Assembly (NCBI RefSeq): GCF_018381315.1
Contig: NZ_JAGZSD010000008.1
Location: 75,283 to 139,282, forward strand
Length of the DNA: 64,000 bases
Source of the DNA: Anaerostipes sp.
GTDB taxonomy: Bacteria > Bacillota > Clostridia > Lachnospirales > Lachnospiraceae
Direction of reading: 5' to 3'
The notes beneath the pieces are model-generated. The model was not told where the DNA came from and made no database searches. It was given only the letters and a program-made list of their open reading frames with translations. The position numbers were made by a program, and so were the translations under genes. How positions within the stretch are numbered: the stretch's first letter is position 1; each line of letters opens with the position of its first letter. Below, piece after piece: positions 51,049-59,756 of the stretch.

Positions 51049-52509
51049 TTACTTTTCAGCAAGTTTTATTAATTCATCCGCAACAAACTGGACCTTCGTT
51101 CCTACGATAATCTGAATACTGTTTTTGCCCGGACGGATGATTCCTGCAATTCCCGCAGATTTAATCTTCTTTTCATCAATCTGATCCTGGTCTTTGATCT
51201 CCAGACGGAGTCTTGTAATACAGTTATCAATGGAGGTTAAATTTTCTTTTCCTCCAAGTCCTTCTAAAATAATCTGGGCAACTCTGGTGAAATCATCATT
51301 TGCCAAAACTGCCTGCTTTTCTTCTTCAACATCATCGTCATCTTCACGTCCCGGAGTCTTCAAGTTAAACGTCACAATGATAAAGCGGAACAATACATAA
51401 TATACTACAAACGCAATCACTCCAAGTATCAAAAGCATCCAAGGTTTATTTGCCATCGGAAGTCTGGAGCTTAAGATAAAGTCAACCAGTCCCGCGCTGA
51501 AACTGAATCCTGCAGTTGTATGTAGGAATGCAGCTGCGGCCACAAAAATACCTGTGAGCAGTGCATGAACAACATACAGTGCCGGTGCCAGGAACATAAA
51601 AGAGAATTCCAACGGTTCGGTAACACCTGTAAAGAAAGAAGCAAAGGCTGCCGCAATCAATAAACCTGCTGCGATTTTTTTCTTATTATCTTTCGCTGTA
51701 TGGTACATAGCCAGTGCCCCTGCCGGAAGACCGAACATCATAACCGGGAAGAACCCTGCCTGATACATACCGGTGATTCCTTTTACTCCGGTTCCTGCCC
51801 AGAATTTACCGATATCATCAATACCTGCAACATCAAACCAGAATACAGAGTTCAATGCGTGATGCAATCCTGTCGGGATCAGCAGCCTGTTAAAGAATGC
51901 ATAAATTCCTGCTCCCACAGGTCCCAATCCTACGATACTTTCCCCAAATTTGACTAATACATTATACAGTGGAGGCCATGCAAAATACAATATACCAGAA
52001 ACGACTAACATAATGGCTGAAGTAATGATCGGCACACAGCGTTTTCCGCTGAAGAAAGACAATGCAGTAGGAAGCTGTACTTCGCCGAACTTGTTAAAGC
52101 ATCCTGCTGCGATCAGTCCGGAAAGAATGCCGACAAAGGCGTTCTGGATCTTGCCAAATGCAGGTGCAACTTCTTCTACCGGAACGTTCAGCAAAAGTGC
52201 AATGTTGTCACTTTTCAGAATGGTTGTCACTACTAAGAAAGCAACAAGACCGGACAGTGCTGCCGCTCCGTCTTTTTTCTTTGTCATTCCAAGTGCAACA
52301 CCTACTGCAAAGAGGATCGGCAGGTTATCAATGATGGCTCCTCCGGCCTTTACAAGGAACACTGCCACTGCGATCGGCGCTTTGTCTGCATTCGCTGCCA
52401 TAACATTGGGATCAATCAGATAGCCAATACCCATTAAAATTGCCGCTGCCGGAAGAACCGCAACCGGAAGCATTAATGCTTTGCCTAGTTTCTGAAAATA
52501 TTTCATCAT
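51049..52509 (-). CDS. nagE: PTS EIIBC, N-acetylglucosamine type
   Basis: 486 residues. EIIC membrane domain (about 1-380, about 8-10 helices, GLHHALNSVFWF) and C-terminal EIIB (about 405-486) with phospho-Cys in SIDNCITRLRLE. No fused EIIA; a separate EIIA gene precedes it. Because nagB and nagA follow directly, the sugar is N-acetylglucosamine. AAAGGAAG before the start. Confidence 0.93.
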   Translation of the reverse strand: MMKYFQKLGKALMLPVAVLPAAAILMGIGYLIDPNVMAANADKAPIAVAVFLVKAGGAIIDNLPILFAVGVALGMTKKKDGAAALSGLVAFLVVTTILKSDNIALLLNVPVEEVAPAFGKIQNAFVGILSGLIAAGCFNKFGEVQLPTALSFFSGKRCVPIITSAIMLVVSGILYFAWPPLYNVLVKFGESIVGLGPVGAGIYAFFNRLLIPTGLHHALNSVFWFDVAGIDDIGKFWAGTGVKGITGMYQAGFFPVMMFGLPAGALAMYHTAKDNKKKIAAGLLIAAAFASFFTGVTEPLEFSFMFLAPALYVVHALLTGIFVAAAAFLHTTAGFSFSAGLVDFILSSRLPMANKPWMLLILGVIAFVVYYVLFRFIIVTFNLKTPGREDDDDVEEEKQAVLANDDFTRVAQIILEGLGGKENLTSIDNCITRLRLEIKDQDQIDEKKIKSAGIAGIIRPGKNSIQIIVGTKVQFVADELIKLAEK

Positions 52510-52543
52510 AATATAATCTTCCTTTCTTATTAAATCCTTCTCT

Positions 52544-53041
52544 TTATTTTTCTTTTAACCGGATAATCAGCTCCCCTGCTTCTACCTCCTTTCCATGGAA
52601 GCACTCTATATCCGCATAATCTCCTTTTTCACATATCACAACCGGAACGGTCACATCATATCCCGCCTCTTTGATCGCATCCATATCAAACGTAAGCAGC
52701 AAATCCCCTGCCTTTACCGGATCTCCCGTATTTTTATGTGATGTAAAGTATTTTCCTTTTAATTCTACCGTATCAATTCCCACATGAACGATCATCTCCA
52801 CGCCGCCCGGGCCCGAGATACTGACTGCATGCTTTGTATCAAACATTACTCCGACTTTTCCGTCAACGGGAGATATCACTCTTCCCTCTTCCGGAACAAT
52901 GGCGACACCCGGTCCTAATATTTCTCCTGCAAATGTCGGATCGCTGACTTCACTCATGGCTATCGCCTTTCCCTTCATAGGCGACAGTATTTCTGCAGAT
53001 TTCACTTCCTGCTTAAACGCTTTTTTAAAAGACTCAAACAT
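52544..53041 (-). CDS. PTS EIIA, glucose/GlcNAc family (crr-like)
   Basis: 165 residues, complete EIIA-Glc fold: SEVSDPTFAGEILGPGVAI, phospho-His in MIVHVGIDTVELKG (His about 90), and a second His in VSISGPGG region. Phosphorylates the EIIB domain of the following gene. GGAGGG ribosome site. Confidence 0.93.
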   Translation of the reverse strand: MFESFKKAFKQEVKSAEILSPMKGKAIAMSEVSDPTFAGEILGPGVAIVPEEGRVISPVDGKVGVMFDTKHAVSISGPGGVEMIVHVGIDTVELKGKYFTSHKNTGDPVKAGDLLLTFDMDAIKEAGYDVTVPVVICEKGDYADIECFHGKEVEAGELIIRLKEK

Positions 53042-53050
53042 GGTTCCCTC

Positions 53051-53905
53051 CTATTTATTAATGCTTTTTGTCTGATTGCTGCTTTTTATGCGTTCAATAT
53101 GCATTGTCAAGTATACAATCTCACCCTCTGACATTTCTCTGCGGTATTCCTTCTTAATATAGTCTGCAATCTCTTTGCTGCACTGATATTCATCCGGATA
53201 CATTGCCGAGATCATCTTTTTAAGCTCAGGCTCAATTTCATCCATCCCTCCTCCTGACATAACTTTTCTTGACAAAAACTTGAGGTGTGTAATAAATCTT
53301 TCATAGTTCAGAGAAGTTTCCGTAAGTTCCATATGAAAATAATCTTTTACTTTATCAATGACATTTTTGATAAAGGTAGTAATCTGCACTGTATCGCGCA
53401 CCTTCGTATCATACTCTGCACTGACTACATGAAGCGCAATAGAAACCGCCTCATCCTGAGGAAGCCTGACTCCCAGATCCTTTTCCACAATTCCCAGAGC
53501 ATATTCTCCGATCTTATATTCCAGATCGTAGAAGGTCTTTACCTCCCGGCTCAGCGGATTGGGGTACATCATATCCTGTTTCATTCTTTGGAGTGCAAAA
53601 TTGATATGATCGGTCAGCGTAATATAAATGTTTTCATTGAGCTTTGTATTAAGTATCCCCTTTGCATACATAATAATATCGCTGCATGTCTGCAGAAGTT
53701 CCATCGGCAAATCTGTGATCAATTCCTTAAATCTTTGACTGACTCCCGGATCTTCCATATGAAAAACCTTCTGAATCTTGCTGTCATCAACCGGAGATCC
53801 CGGTTTCCCTTTGAATCCAAGGCCGGTCCCCATGAGGATCACTTCATTACCTGCTTCATCCATAGAACTAACCACATTGTTGTTGATTACCTTTGTTATT
53901 TTCAT
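53051..53905 (-). CDS. BglG-family transcriptional antiterminator
   Basis: 284 residues from ATG 53905 (GAGGAG upstream). RNA-binding CAT domain (about 1-55, MKITKVINNNVVSSMDE), then two PRD domains (about 65-170, 175-280) whose conserved His residues are phosphorylated by the PTS. It should bind the RAT at 54002-54030 in its own leader to prevent early termination when sugar is present. Directly upstream of the EIIA and nagE genes, so it controls the nag operon. Confidence 0.93.
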   Translation of the reverse strand: MKITKVINNNVVSSMDEAGNEVILMGTGLGFKGKPGSPVDDSKIQKVFHMEDPGVSQRFKELITDLPMELLQTCSDIIMYAKGILNTKLNENIYITLTDHINFALQRMKQDMMYPNPLSREVKTFYDLEYKIGEYALGIVEKDLGVRLPQDEAVSIALHVVSAEYDTKVRDTVQITTFIKNVIDKVKDYFHMELTETSLNYERFITHLKFLSRKVMSGGGMDEIEPELKKMISAMYPDEYQCSKEIADYIKKEYRREMSEGEIVYLTMHIERIKSSNQTKSINK

Positions 53906-54001
53906 AATGCCTCTCCTCGTAAACATGAACAAAAGAAAAAAAACCCAATTCTACAAGATCGGTTTAAGTTCCCTCAAAAAACTTTCCTTCTCGTAAAATC
54001 C

Positions 54002-54030
54002 GGTTTTGCCTGCCGTACAGTGACAATCCT
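54002..54030 (-). promoter_or_regulatory. RAT antiterminator site of the nag operon
   Basis: Minus-strand GGATTGTCACTG...ACGGCAGGCAAAACC, a very close match to known RAT sequences of the GlcT/LicT family. It lies 40 nt or so after the expected transcription start and before a weak stem followed by eight T (53953-53935 region) that can act as the terminator it competes with. Confidence 0.85.
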
Positions 54031-54070
54031 CGAATAATAAATATCACCAGTTATTCTTCTTTATGTGTCT

Positions 54071-54099
54071 ATTATATTCACAAGCTATACAGATGTCAA
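54071..54099 (-). promoter_or_regulatory. nag operon promoter
   Basis: Consensus TTGACA (54099-54094), 17-bp spacer, TATAAT (54076-54071) on the minus strand. Confidence 0.85.
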
Positions 54100-54184
54100 C
54101 CCCCTAATTTAAGATTTATATACAGCTGTTCCCAGAGAACGCAGTAACAGCATTTTTCTCCTTGTTTTATTAAAGAATTTCTTA

Positions 54185-54342
54185 CCCACCTCAGCCTCCC
54201 ACCCCGCATTCCTGGAAAGGCTTGTACACTTTGCGCACTAAATGTGATTTGCCGAAGGCAAATACTTTCTCTGTGCATTTGTGCGCATTCTGCACGAAGC
54301 GTTTTTTATTTCATGGGACGCACTTTCCCATGCAATAAAAAA
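54185..54342. repeat. Structured intergenic repeat, copy 2
   Basis: About 158 bp homologous to 21728-21889, here between the nag promoter and the end of the GntR gene. Stems are conserved with changed pairs: inner TTTGCC-gaa-GGCAAA, outer TGCGCAC...GTGCGCA, and right hairpin TTTCATGGG / CCCATGCAA. A short piece of the same tail (TTTTTTATTTCATAGGGC) is at 60699-60716. Confidence 0.7.
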
Positions 54343-54370
54343 GCGCCTGAACTGCTATTGGCGCTTTTCT
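54340..54370 (-). terminator. gntR-type gene terminator, overlapping its stop codon
   Basis: Stem AAAGCGCC / GGCGCTTT with a T-run on the minus strand (TTTTTTATTGC); the right arm extends into the last codons of the regulator gene. Confidence 0.6.
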
Positions 54371-55128
54371 CTCATTACCTGATCCTTGACATGGTCCTGA
54401 TTATATACCTGCATCTGTATCAATGTCTTATACGCATCTGCCCTGGTTACAGCATATTCCAGCATATGTCCATGTTCATCATAGGTAACTGTAGATGAAA
54501 TGGAGATAGGGTCCCCCGGCTTTAAATCCAAATGCATGGCATCATATTCTGATGCTTTTGAAATCTCAATGGTCTTATCAGCCTTAAAAGGTACATGTCC
54601 ATACTGACACAGTGTATTGTGCAGAGAACGGTCAGAAAAATCATGTTCTGTCAGTTCAGGACATAATTCGTACGGAATATAAGCATTGGCCAGAGAATAT
54701 AATTTGCCGTTGATATACCTGAGTCTTTCTAAATGAAATACCTTGGCATTCTTGGGAAGCCTCAGCATGACTGCCACTTCCTTGTCTGCAATCTCAATCT
54801 TCTGCAGCAATACCTTGCTGCTGGTATAGTCTCCCCTCAGACTAACCTGATTGTAGAATGCGATGTCTGAGAACTTCATATCATTGTTGGCATCTACAAA
54901 CTCCTTATTGCCAATGAAAAACGCACCCTTCCCCGTAAGCCTTATAATACAGCCTTCATCTTCCAGAATCTCAAGAGCCTTTCTTACGGTAGGTCTGCTG
55001 ACAGAATAGATATCACACAGTTCGCGTTCTCCCGGCAAAGGAGAATAGTATGGTTTGTCTTTATAATCTGCCAATATGGAATCCCTCAGCTGCATATAAA
55101 GCAGCTGCTTTTTTTTCACTTCACTCAT
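54355..55128 (-). CDS. GntR/UTRA transcriptional regulator
   Basis: 257 residues from ATG 55128 (AAAGGAGG upstream). GntR winged-helix (about 5-72, PGERELCDIYSVSRPTVRKALEIL) and UTRA ligand domain (about 95-250). UTRA regulators of this type bind phosphorylated sugars. It lies next to the dehydrogenase/PTS operon, and ATTACC/GGTTAT operators occur on four promoters of the locus (58701, 58827, 59695, 61276), so it is the best candidate to bind them. Ligand unknown. Confidence 0.9.
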   Translation of the reverse strand: MSEVKKKQLLYMQLRDSILADYKDKPYYSPLPGERELCDIYSVSRPTVRKALEILEDEGCIIRLTGKGAFFIGNKEFVDANNDMKFSDIAFYNQVSLRGDYTSSKVLLQKIEIADKEVAVMLRLPKNAKVFHLERLRYINGKLYSLANAYIPYELCPELTEHDFSDRSLHNTLCQYGHVPFKADKTIEISKASEYDAMHLDLKPGDPISISSTVTYDEHGHMLEYAVTRADAYKTLIQMQVYNQDHVKDQVMREKRQ

Positions 55129-55251
55129 ACGCCCTCCTTTGCATAAGAAACTTGGTTTCCTTACAAACATTCCATTTGATATCTATAGTATACACCATAA
55201 ATCCCGCTGGATAAAAGTGGTTTTTTAAATACGCATTTGTTCAGAAAAAAA

Positions 55252-55288
55252 GCAGGGGAAAACCAGGTAAAACCGGCTTTCCCTCTGC
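55252..55288 (-). terminator. Terminator of the PTS-dehydrogenase operon
   Basis: Stem GCAGGGGAAAACC / GGCTTTCCCTCTGC with TTTTTTTC on the minus strand, 45 bp after the dehydrogenase stop. Confidence 0.75.
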
Positions 55289-55332
55289 CAAAACTTTGTC
55301 CAAACAGCTGCTGTAAAACAGGTCAGCCACTT

Positions 55333-56379
55333 CTAAAATTTAATTACTACTCTGAACTTATCGCCTTTGATTGCAGAATCGAATGCCTTTTGATAGTCAC
55401 TTAAATCATAAACTTCACTGACAAATGGTTTCACATCTACAACTCCCTCTGACAACAGTCTTGTAGCTTTTGTAAAGTCCACTGTATTAGAGTTGGCAGT
55501 TCCCATCAGCTTTGCACCGCTTTTGTGAAGCCAATCCGGACTGATAGAGATCGGTGTATCCGGATAGAAGGAACTGTAAAGCACCAGACGTCCGTTGTTT
55601 GCAACCGCTTTCACTGCGTCCTCTGCAACCTTGGAAATCGGTGTCGTGTCAAACACCACCTGAGCCATAATTCCTCCGGTAATTTCTTTCACCCGTTCTT
55701 CAAGATCTTCTTTTGCCGGATTCACCGCATAGTTTGCGCCCAGCTCTAAACCTAACTTTGTTCTTTCTTCGTTCGTGTCGGAGACAATGACAGAAGCCCC
55801 CCGTTTTGTTGCAAGTATCGTATGAAGCAATCCCATGATTCCGCATCCGATCACAACAACGGTGTCACCAAATTGAATATCTGCAGTTTCTACGCTGTGA
55901 AGCACGCAGGATAATGGCTCTGTAATTGTTGCTTCTTCCGGTGTAATATCATGAAGATGGAACAGGTTTGACGGATGTACCAGCAAGTGGGAACTTAATC
56001 CGCCCATCCCTTTCTCCGGAAGGCCCTCTAAATGTTTGCTGTGATCAAAGTTCTCACAGTTTTGTTCATTTCCGCTTTTGCATTGGTAGCAGTTTTTACA
56101 AGGCAGAGTTACCCCAACTGCCACAAAATCGCCGACATTCCACTGTCTCTGGTCCACGTTCTTGCCCATCTTAACAATTTTTCCGACCATCTCATGGCCT
56201 CCGATAAACGGAAAATCTACTTTTTTTACTCCGGTATAAACCCTCTGCTCCCATGTGCAGATTGCACACGCATCTGTTTTTACCAGAACCATATCGTCAC
56301 TGACTTCAGGAATTGGATATTCCTGTATTTCAATTTGCTTTTCTCCTGTAAACACAAGAGTTTTTGCCATTTCTCCCAT
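55333..56379 (-). CDS. Zinc-dependent sugar-alcohol-type dehydrogenase (MDR family)
   Basis: 348 residues from ATG 56379 (GGAGG 8 bp upstream). Zinc site with Cys in AICTWEQRVY and His-Glu in GGHEMVG, structural zinc Cys cluster CKNCYQCKSGNEQNC, NAD-binding VVIGCGIMGLLH. Similar to sorbitol, galactitol-1-P and threonine dehydrogenases. Last gene of the PTS IIB-IIC-IID operon; probably oxidises the imported sugar or its phosphate. Exact substrate unknown. Confidence 0.88.
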   Translation of the reverse strand: MGEMAKTLVFTGEKQIEIQEYPIPEVSDDMVLVKTDACAICTWEQRVYTGVKKVDFPFIGGHEMVGKIVKMGKNVDQRQWNVGDFVAVGVTLPCKNCYQCKSGNEQNCENFDHSKHLEGLPEKGMGGLSSHLLVHPSNLFHLHDITPEEATITEPLSCVLHSVETADIQFGDTVVVIGCGIMGLLHTILATKRGASVIVSDTNEERTKLGLELGANYAVNPAKEDLEERVKEITGGIMAQVVFDTTPISKVAEDAVKAVANNGRLVLYSSFYPDTPISISPDWLHKSGAKLMGTANSNTVDFTKATRLLSEGVVDVKPFVSEVYDLSDYQKAFDSAIKGDKFRVVIKF

Positions 56380-56417
56380 TGTTCTTCCCTCCACGAAGTT
56401 TCAGACTATTTCTAAAT

Positions 56418-57251
56418 TTATGCACCTAAGAAGCCAACTGCACCGAGCACTACTCCGATGACTACCAGAATCAGCATAACTGTGGTAGCTTTCATCTTTT
56501 TATTCTTTAATAAGAACAAGGTAAACAGCGTTACAGCCAACGGCAAAATTCCCTGGAACAGTTTATCAAACACGGTTTCCTGTACATTCATCTGCAATGC
56601 ACCCAGCTTAATAATAGCTGAACATTTTACTGTTACGAACTGTGCAGACAAGGCTCCCAAAACGATAGCTCCCATCGCCGATGCACCGGTGATCAGCATC
56701 TGCAGCTGATTTCCGCCGAGGATCTTCTCAATTCCTTCTTTACCAAGCTGATATCCCTTCATCCAGCAGATATATGCTACAGGGAACATAATTCCAAACA
56801 TTAATAAGGTGTAGATTACAGGTCCAAGCAGATTTCCCTGTGAACCAAGACTGATACCAAAAGCCAGAAGAATTGGTGTTAAAGTTCCCTGCCATAAAGT
56901 ATCACCTATACCGGCGAATGGTCCCATCAGACCGGTTTTTACACCATTGATTGCCTCATCAGTGATAGGTGCACCATTTGCACGCTCTTCTTCCATAGCT
57001 AAAACGATACCAGGAATAACACCTCCGATATGCGGCTCTGTATTAAAGAACTGCATATGTCTCTGAATACACGCTTTATACTCATCCGGTCTGTCGCCAT
57101 AAAGTTTTTTGATAACTGGCTTCATAGCAAATACAAGTCCGGTTGCCTCCAAACGCTCATAGTTATAGTTTGCATGAGAGAAGAAGGTCCATCTCCAGAA
57201 GGCTTTTACGACTTCTTTTTTTGATAATTTTCTTTTCATTTCTTCAGCCAT
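56418..57251 (-). CDS. PTS EIID, mannose/fructose/sorbose family
   Basis: 277 residues from ATG 57251 (GGAGG 9 bp upstream). Typical IID: KKEVVKAFWRWTFFSHANYNYERL at the start (split across positions 10-35), GDTLWQGTLTPILLAFG, four to five membrane segments at the C-terminus. Partner of the IIC encoded immediately upstream (1 bp gap). Confidence 0.93.
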   Translation of the reverse strand: MAEEMKRKLSKKEVVKAFWRWTFFSHANYNYERLEATGLVFAMKPVIKKLYGDRPDEYKACIQRHMQFFNTEPHIGGVIPGIVLAMEEERANGAPITDEAINGVKTGLMGPFAGIGDTLWQGTLTPILLAFGISLGSQGNLLGPVIYTLLMFGIMFPVAYICWMKGYQLGKEGIEKILGGNQLQMLITGASAMGAIVLGALSAQFVTVKCSAIIKLGALQMNVQETVFDKLFQGILPLAVTLFTLFLLKNKKMKATTVMLILVVIGVVLGAVGFLGA

Positions 57252-57252
57252 A

Positions 57253-58071
57253 TTAAAAATCCTCCTCATCATCATCTGTTGGCACAGCTCCGCCTGCATC
57301 TCCGGCCGCTGCTGCCTGTGGTGTCTGGTTACTGAGCATGGTGTAGAAATATCCGATAACACCTGCTAATACGGCAACTGCGATAACCGGCAGTTCCAGA
57401 TAAACAACCAGAATGAAACCTACCAGGAAGAACAAAATAGTTCCAGGTCTTCCGATTGCACGAAGGTTCATTGCAATACCAAGAGCCGGCAACAATCCTC
57501 CGATTACAGTTAATACAGTCAGCGGTCTTCCTGTTAATGAAGCGATGATTCCTTTTACAGCTGTAGAACCAAAATATGTTGCTGCAGTGGCAGGAACTAC
57601 ACAGAGCAGGAACATCAATATTTGCGGAGGTACTACGTGCCAGAAGCAGATTTTCTCAAGATTTCCTTCTTCTGCTGCCTTATCTGCCATATGTACAAAG
57701 GTAACATCCAAAGTCATATGTGCAACCCATACCATAGTTCCAAGTAATCCAAGCGGAAGTGCGATGGTTACCGCTGCCGCCGGATTGACACCTGCTGCCA
57801 AAGCCCATGCTGTTCCGACAGTACCTGCAAGACCAGGATCCTGAGGAGCTGTTCCTCCTGCGGAAATGAATGCCACATATGGCAGGTTGATTGCGGCACC
57901 AATAATACATCCCTGTACCGGATCTCCTAAGATGAATCCTACTAAAGTACCGGCTACCAAAGGTTTGTAGACTACGGAAATACTACCCAGCAATGACAGC
58001 CATGGTGTACCGATATTACCTAAGTAATAAACGATACCGATCAAAAGCGCTTGAATTAATGTAATTTTCAT
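57253..58071 (-). CDS. PTS EIIC, mannose/fructose/sorbose family
   Basis: 272 residues, about seven to eight membrane helices, with LVGFILGDPVQGCIIGAAIN and the family motif GTAWALAAGVNPAAAV. The C-terminal tail is acidic. AAGGAGG ribosome site. Forms the sugar channel with IID. Confidence 0.93.
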   Translation of the reverse strand: MKITLIQALLIGIVYYLGNIGTPWLSLLGSISVVYKPLVAGTLVGFILGDPVQGCIIGAAINLPYVAFISAGGTAPQDPGLAGTVGTAWALAAGVNPAAAVTIALPLGLLGTMVWVAHMTLDVTFVHMADKAAEEGNLEKICFWHVVPPQILMFLLCVVPATAATYFGSTAVKGIIASLTGRPLTVLTVIGGLLPALGIAMNLRAIGRPGTILFFLVGFILVVYLELPVIAVAVLAGVIGYFYTMLSNQTPQAAAAGDAGGAVPTDDDEEDF

Positions 58072-58159
58072 ACTTAACCTCCTTTATTCGTCGCTTTCAT
58101 TGATAGTTTCTCATATTTATCTCTTGTGTTCCTTATGTAAGTCCCTGCTTGTGTCTCTT

Positions 58160-58639
58160 TTAAAGCATCTTTGAGATGTCAGTTTCGCTGTCTTCCGCGA
58201 TAATCCTTACTCCAATCTTGGAGCCTGCATCTACTAATTCTTTAAAGATTTGTTTTTCTTCCTCAGAAGCAGAAATGTTGCGGAAGAATTTCTTGCGGTC
58301 ACCGCTCACTCCCATTCCTCCGATATTGATGTGATCAAAAACAATTCCCTCTTCTTTCAGGCGCTTTAAGGTTTTTGGGTATTTTACAAGGATAATACAT
58401 TGATCTCCTGCAAATCCCTTCTTTAATCTTGCAGCTGCCTTCTCCACTGTAAATGTTGCAAGCTTTACATTTGCCGGCACGCATGTTTTCAGGACACTCT
58501 TCATAAATGGGTCATTTGCAACTTCATCATCAATGATCATGATTTTGTTTGCACTGGTGTAATTCAGCCAAGAGGTCATAACCTGGCCATGAATCAGTCT
58601 GTCGTCAATCCTTACTAATACAATACCTTCGATCTTCAT
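58160..58639 (-). CDS. PTS EIIB, mannose/fructose/sorbose family
   Basis: 159 residues. Phospho-His in VRIDDRLIHGQVMTSW (His about 18). ATG 58639 has AAGGGAG 10 bp upstream. First gene of the operon IIB-IIC-IID-dehydrogenase. The IIA partner is at 60773-61216. Confidence 0.94.
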   Translation of the reverse strand: MKIEGIVLVRIDDRLIHGQVMTSWLNYTSANKIMIIDDEVANDPFMKSVLKTCVPANVKLATFTVEKAAARLKKGFAGDQCIILVKYPKTLKRLKEEGIVFDHINIGGMGVSGDRKKFFRNISASEEEKQIFKELVDAGSKIGVRIIAEDSETDISKML

Positions 58640-58700
58640 AATACTGCTCCCTTCGTTAGAAAAATTATAACTCTTACTCATTTTATTGTAGCTGCTTTAT

Positions 58701-58715
58701 ACAACCACTGGTTAT
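58701..58715. promoter_or_regulatory. Operator-like site 1 (PTS operon side)
   Basis: ACAACCACTGGTTAT, an imperfect palindrome of the ATAACC/GGTTAT type, just downstream of the -10 of the PTS promoter. A further half site ATTACCACT is at 58723-58731. Confidence 0.55.
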
Positions 58716-58720
58716 ATCCT

Positions 58721-58748
58721 ATATTACCACTACTCATAAAAAAGTCAA
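58721..58748 (-). promoter_or_regulatory. Promoter of the IIB-IIC-IID-dehydrogenase operon
   Basis: Minus-strand TTGACT (58748-58743), 16-bp spacer, TAATAT (58726-58721). Confidence 0.6.
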
Positions 58749-58826
58749 CTTTTTTTCATGTATTTCAGATTTTTTGTGAAATATGCCTTAAATTTATAAA
58801 AAAACTATAAACATTACACAAACTTT

Positions 58827-58841
58827 ATTACCATCGGTTAT
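58827..58841. promoter_or_regulatory. Operator-like site 2 (epimerase side)
   Basis: ATTACCATCGGTTAT, ending 5 bp before the -35 of the epimerase promoter; identical to site 4 at 59695-59709. Confidence 0.6.
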
Positions 58842-58846
58842 ATTTA

Positions 58847-58875
58847 TTGCATTTTCATTTTTTCTTTCTTATACT
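58847..58875 (+). promoter_or_regulatory. Promoter of the epimerase gene
   Basis: TTGCAT (58847-58852), 17-bp spacer, TATACT (58870-58875). Confidence 0.65.
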
Positions 58876-58964
58876 GAAACTAAATCTTAAACACTTGAGA
58901 AACCGCTTTATTCAGCATAATAAGGTAAATCTATTCTATATAGAAGAAAGGAAGGTTTGTATCT

Positions 58965-59660
58965 ATGAAAAAGGTTGTACTAAATCCACCCTGTGTTTCT
59001 GCCTCCGTATCATGTATGGATCTGCTCCATCTGAGAGAACAGATACTGGAAACAGAGCAGTCCGGCATCTCTTTTTTCCATTATGATATGGTGGACGGAC
59101 AATTTAACAAATGCTTTATTTTAGGAGATACATTATTGGAAATGATCCGTCCTGAAATGAACCTGCCGATTGAAGCCCATTTGGCGGCATATCATCCGGA
59201 ATGTTATATCGAACGCTTTGCAAAGCTTGGCGCAGATTATATTGCAGTCCACTATGAAGCTATGGAACATCCGTTAAAAACATTTGATCTTATCCGAAAA
59301 TATGGAGCTGAACCTATTTTGGCTTTTAAATGTGATACTGCTCCTCCTGATGATTTTCTCTCTCTGGCAAAGGAAGTTCCATGGATCTTAAAACTGACCG
59401 TAAATCCAGGATTTTCCGGACAGACGATGCAGAAAAACAGCCTTCAGCATATAAAAGAAATGAGACAAAAATTATCCGATGCAGGATTGTCTGTTTCTAT
59501 CCAGGCAGACGGCAACGTAAATCCCAACACAATCAACACTCTTTTCCAATCTGGTGCAGACATTTTTACCGGAGGCACTTCCGGCCTTTTCTGTCCGGAA
59601 CATTCTATTAAAGAAAACAGGGAGATATTGCTGTCCAATATCAGTTCTGAAACAAAATAG
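58965..59660 (+). CDS. Ribulose-phosphate 3-epimerase family protein
   Basis: 231 residues. FHYDMVDGQF (catalytic Asp and metal His), IEAHLAAYHPE, KLTVNPGFSGQTM and IQADGNVN (second catalytic Asp) fit the ribulose-phosphate or allulose-6-phosphate 3-epimerase fold, but HLAAYHPE replaces the usual HLMV, so the substrate may differ. Located between two promoters with shared operators and next to an aldolase, so it is a catabolic rather than a housekeeping epimerase. AAAGGAAGG ribosome site. Confidence 0.85.
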   Translation: MKKVVLNPPCVSASVSCMDLLHLREQILETEQSGISFFHYDMVDGQFNKCFILGDTLLEMIRPEMNLPIEAHLAAYHPECYIERFAKLGADYIAVHYEAMEHPLKTFDLIRKYGAEPILAFKCDTAPPDDFLSLAKEVPWILKLTVNPGFSGQTMQKNSLQHIKEMRQKLSDAGLSVSIQADGNVNPNTINTLFQSGADIFTGGTSGLFCPEHSIKENREILLSNISSETK

Positions 59661-59661
59661 T

Positions 59662-59676
59662 ATGACCATTGGTAAT
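59662..59676. promoter_or_regulatory. Operator-like site 3
   Basis: ATGACCATTGGTAAT immediately after the epimerase gene, 8 bp before the aldolase -35. Confidence 0.45.
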
Positions 59677-59683
59677 TTACTAA

Positions 59684-59712
59684 TTGACTTTATTATTACC
59701 ATCGGTTATAAT
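59684..59712 (+). promoter_or_regulatory. Promoter of the aldolase gene
   Basis: TTGACT (59684-59689), 17-bp spacer, TATAAT (59707-59712). The spacer contains operator site 4, so a bound repressor would block RNA polymerase. Confidence 0.75.
59695..59709. promoter_or_regulatory. Operator-like site 4 (within the aldolase promoter)
   Basis: ATTACCATCGGTTAT between -35 and -10, identical to site 2. Confidence 0.6.
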
Positions 59713-59756
59713 TTTTTTATAACCAAGTAGTATAATGATTCACGGAGGTAGAAGAT

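Larger units (their letters stand above)
58640..58964. other. Divergent regulatory region
   Basis: 325 bp between the divergent PTS operon and epimerase genes. It contains two promoters and two operator-like sites (listed separately); the remaining part is AT-rich with no gene. Confidence 0.7.
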
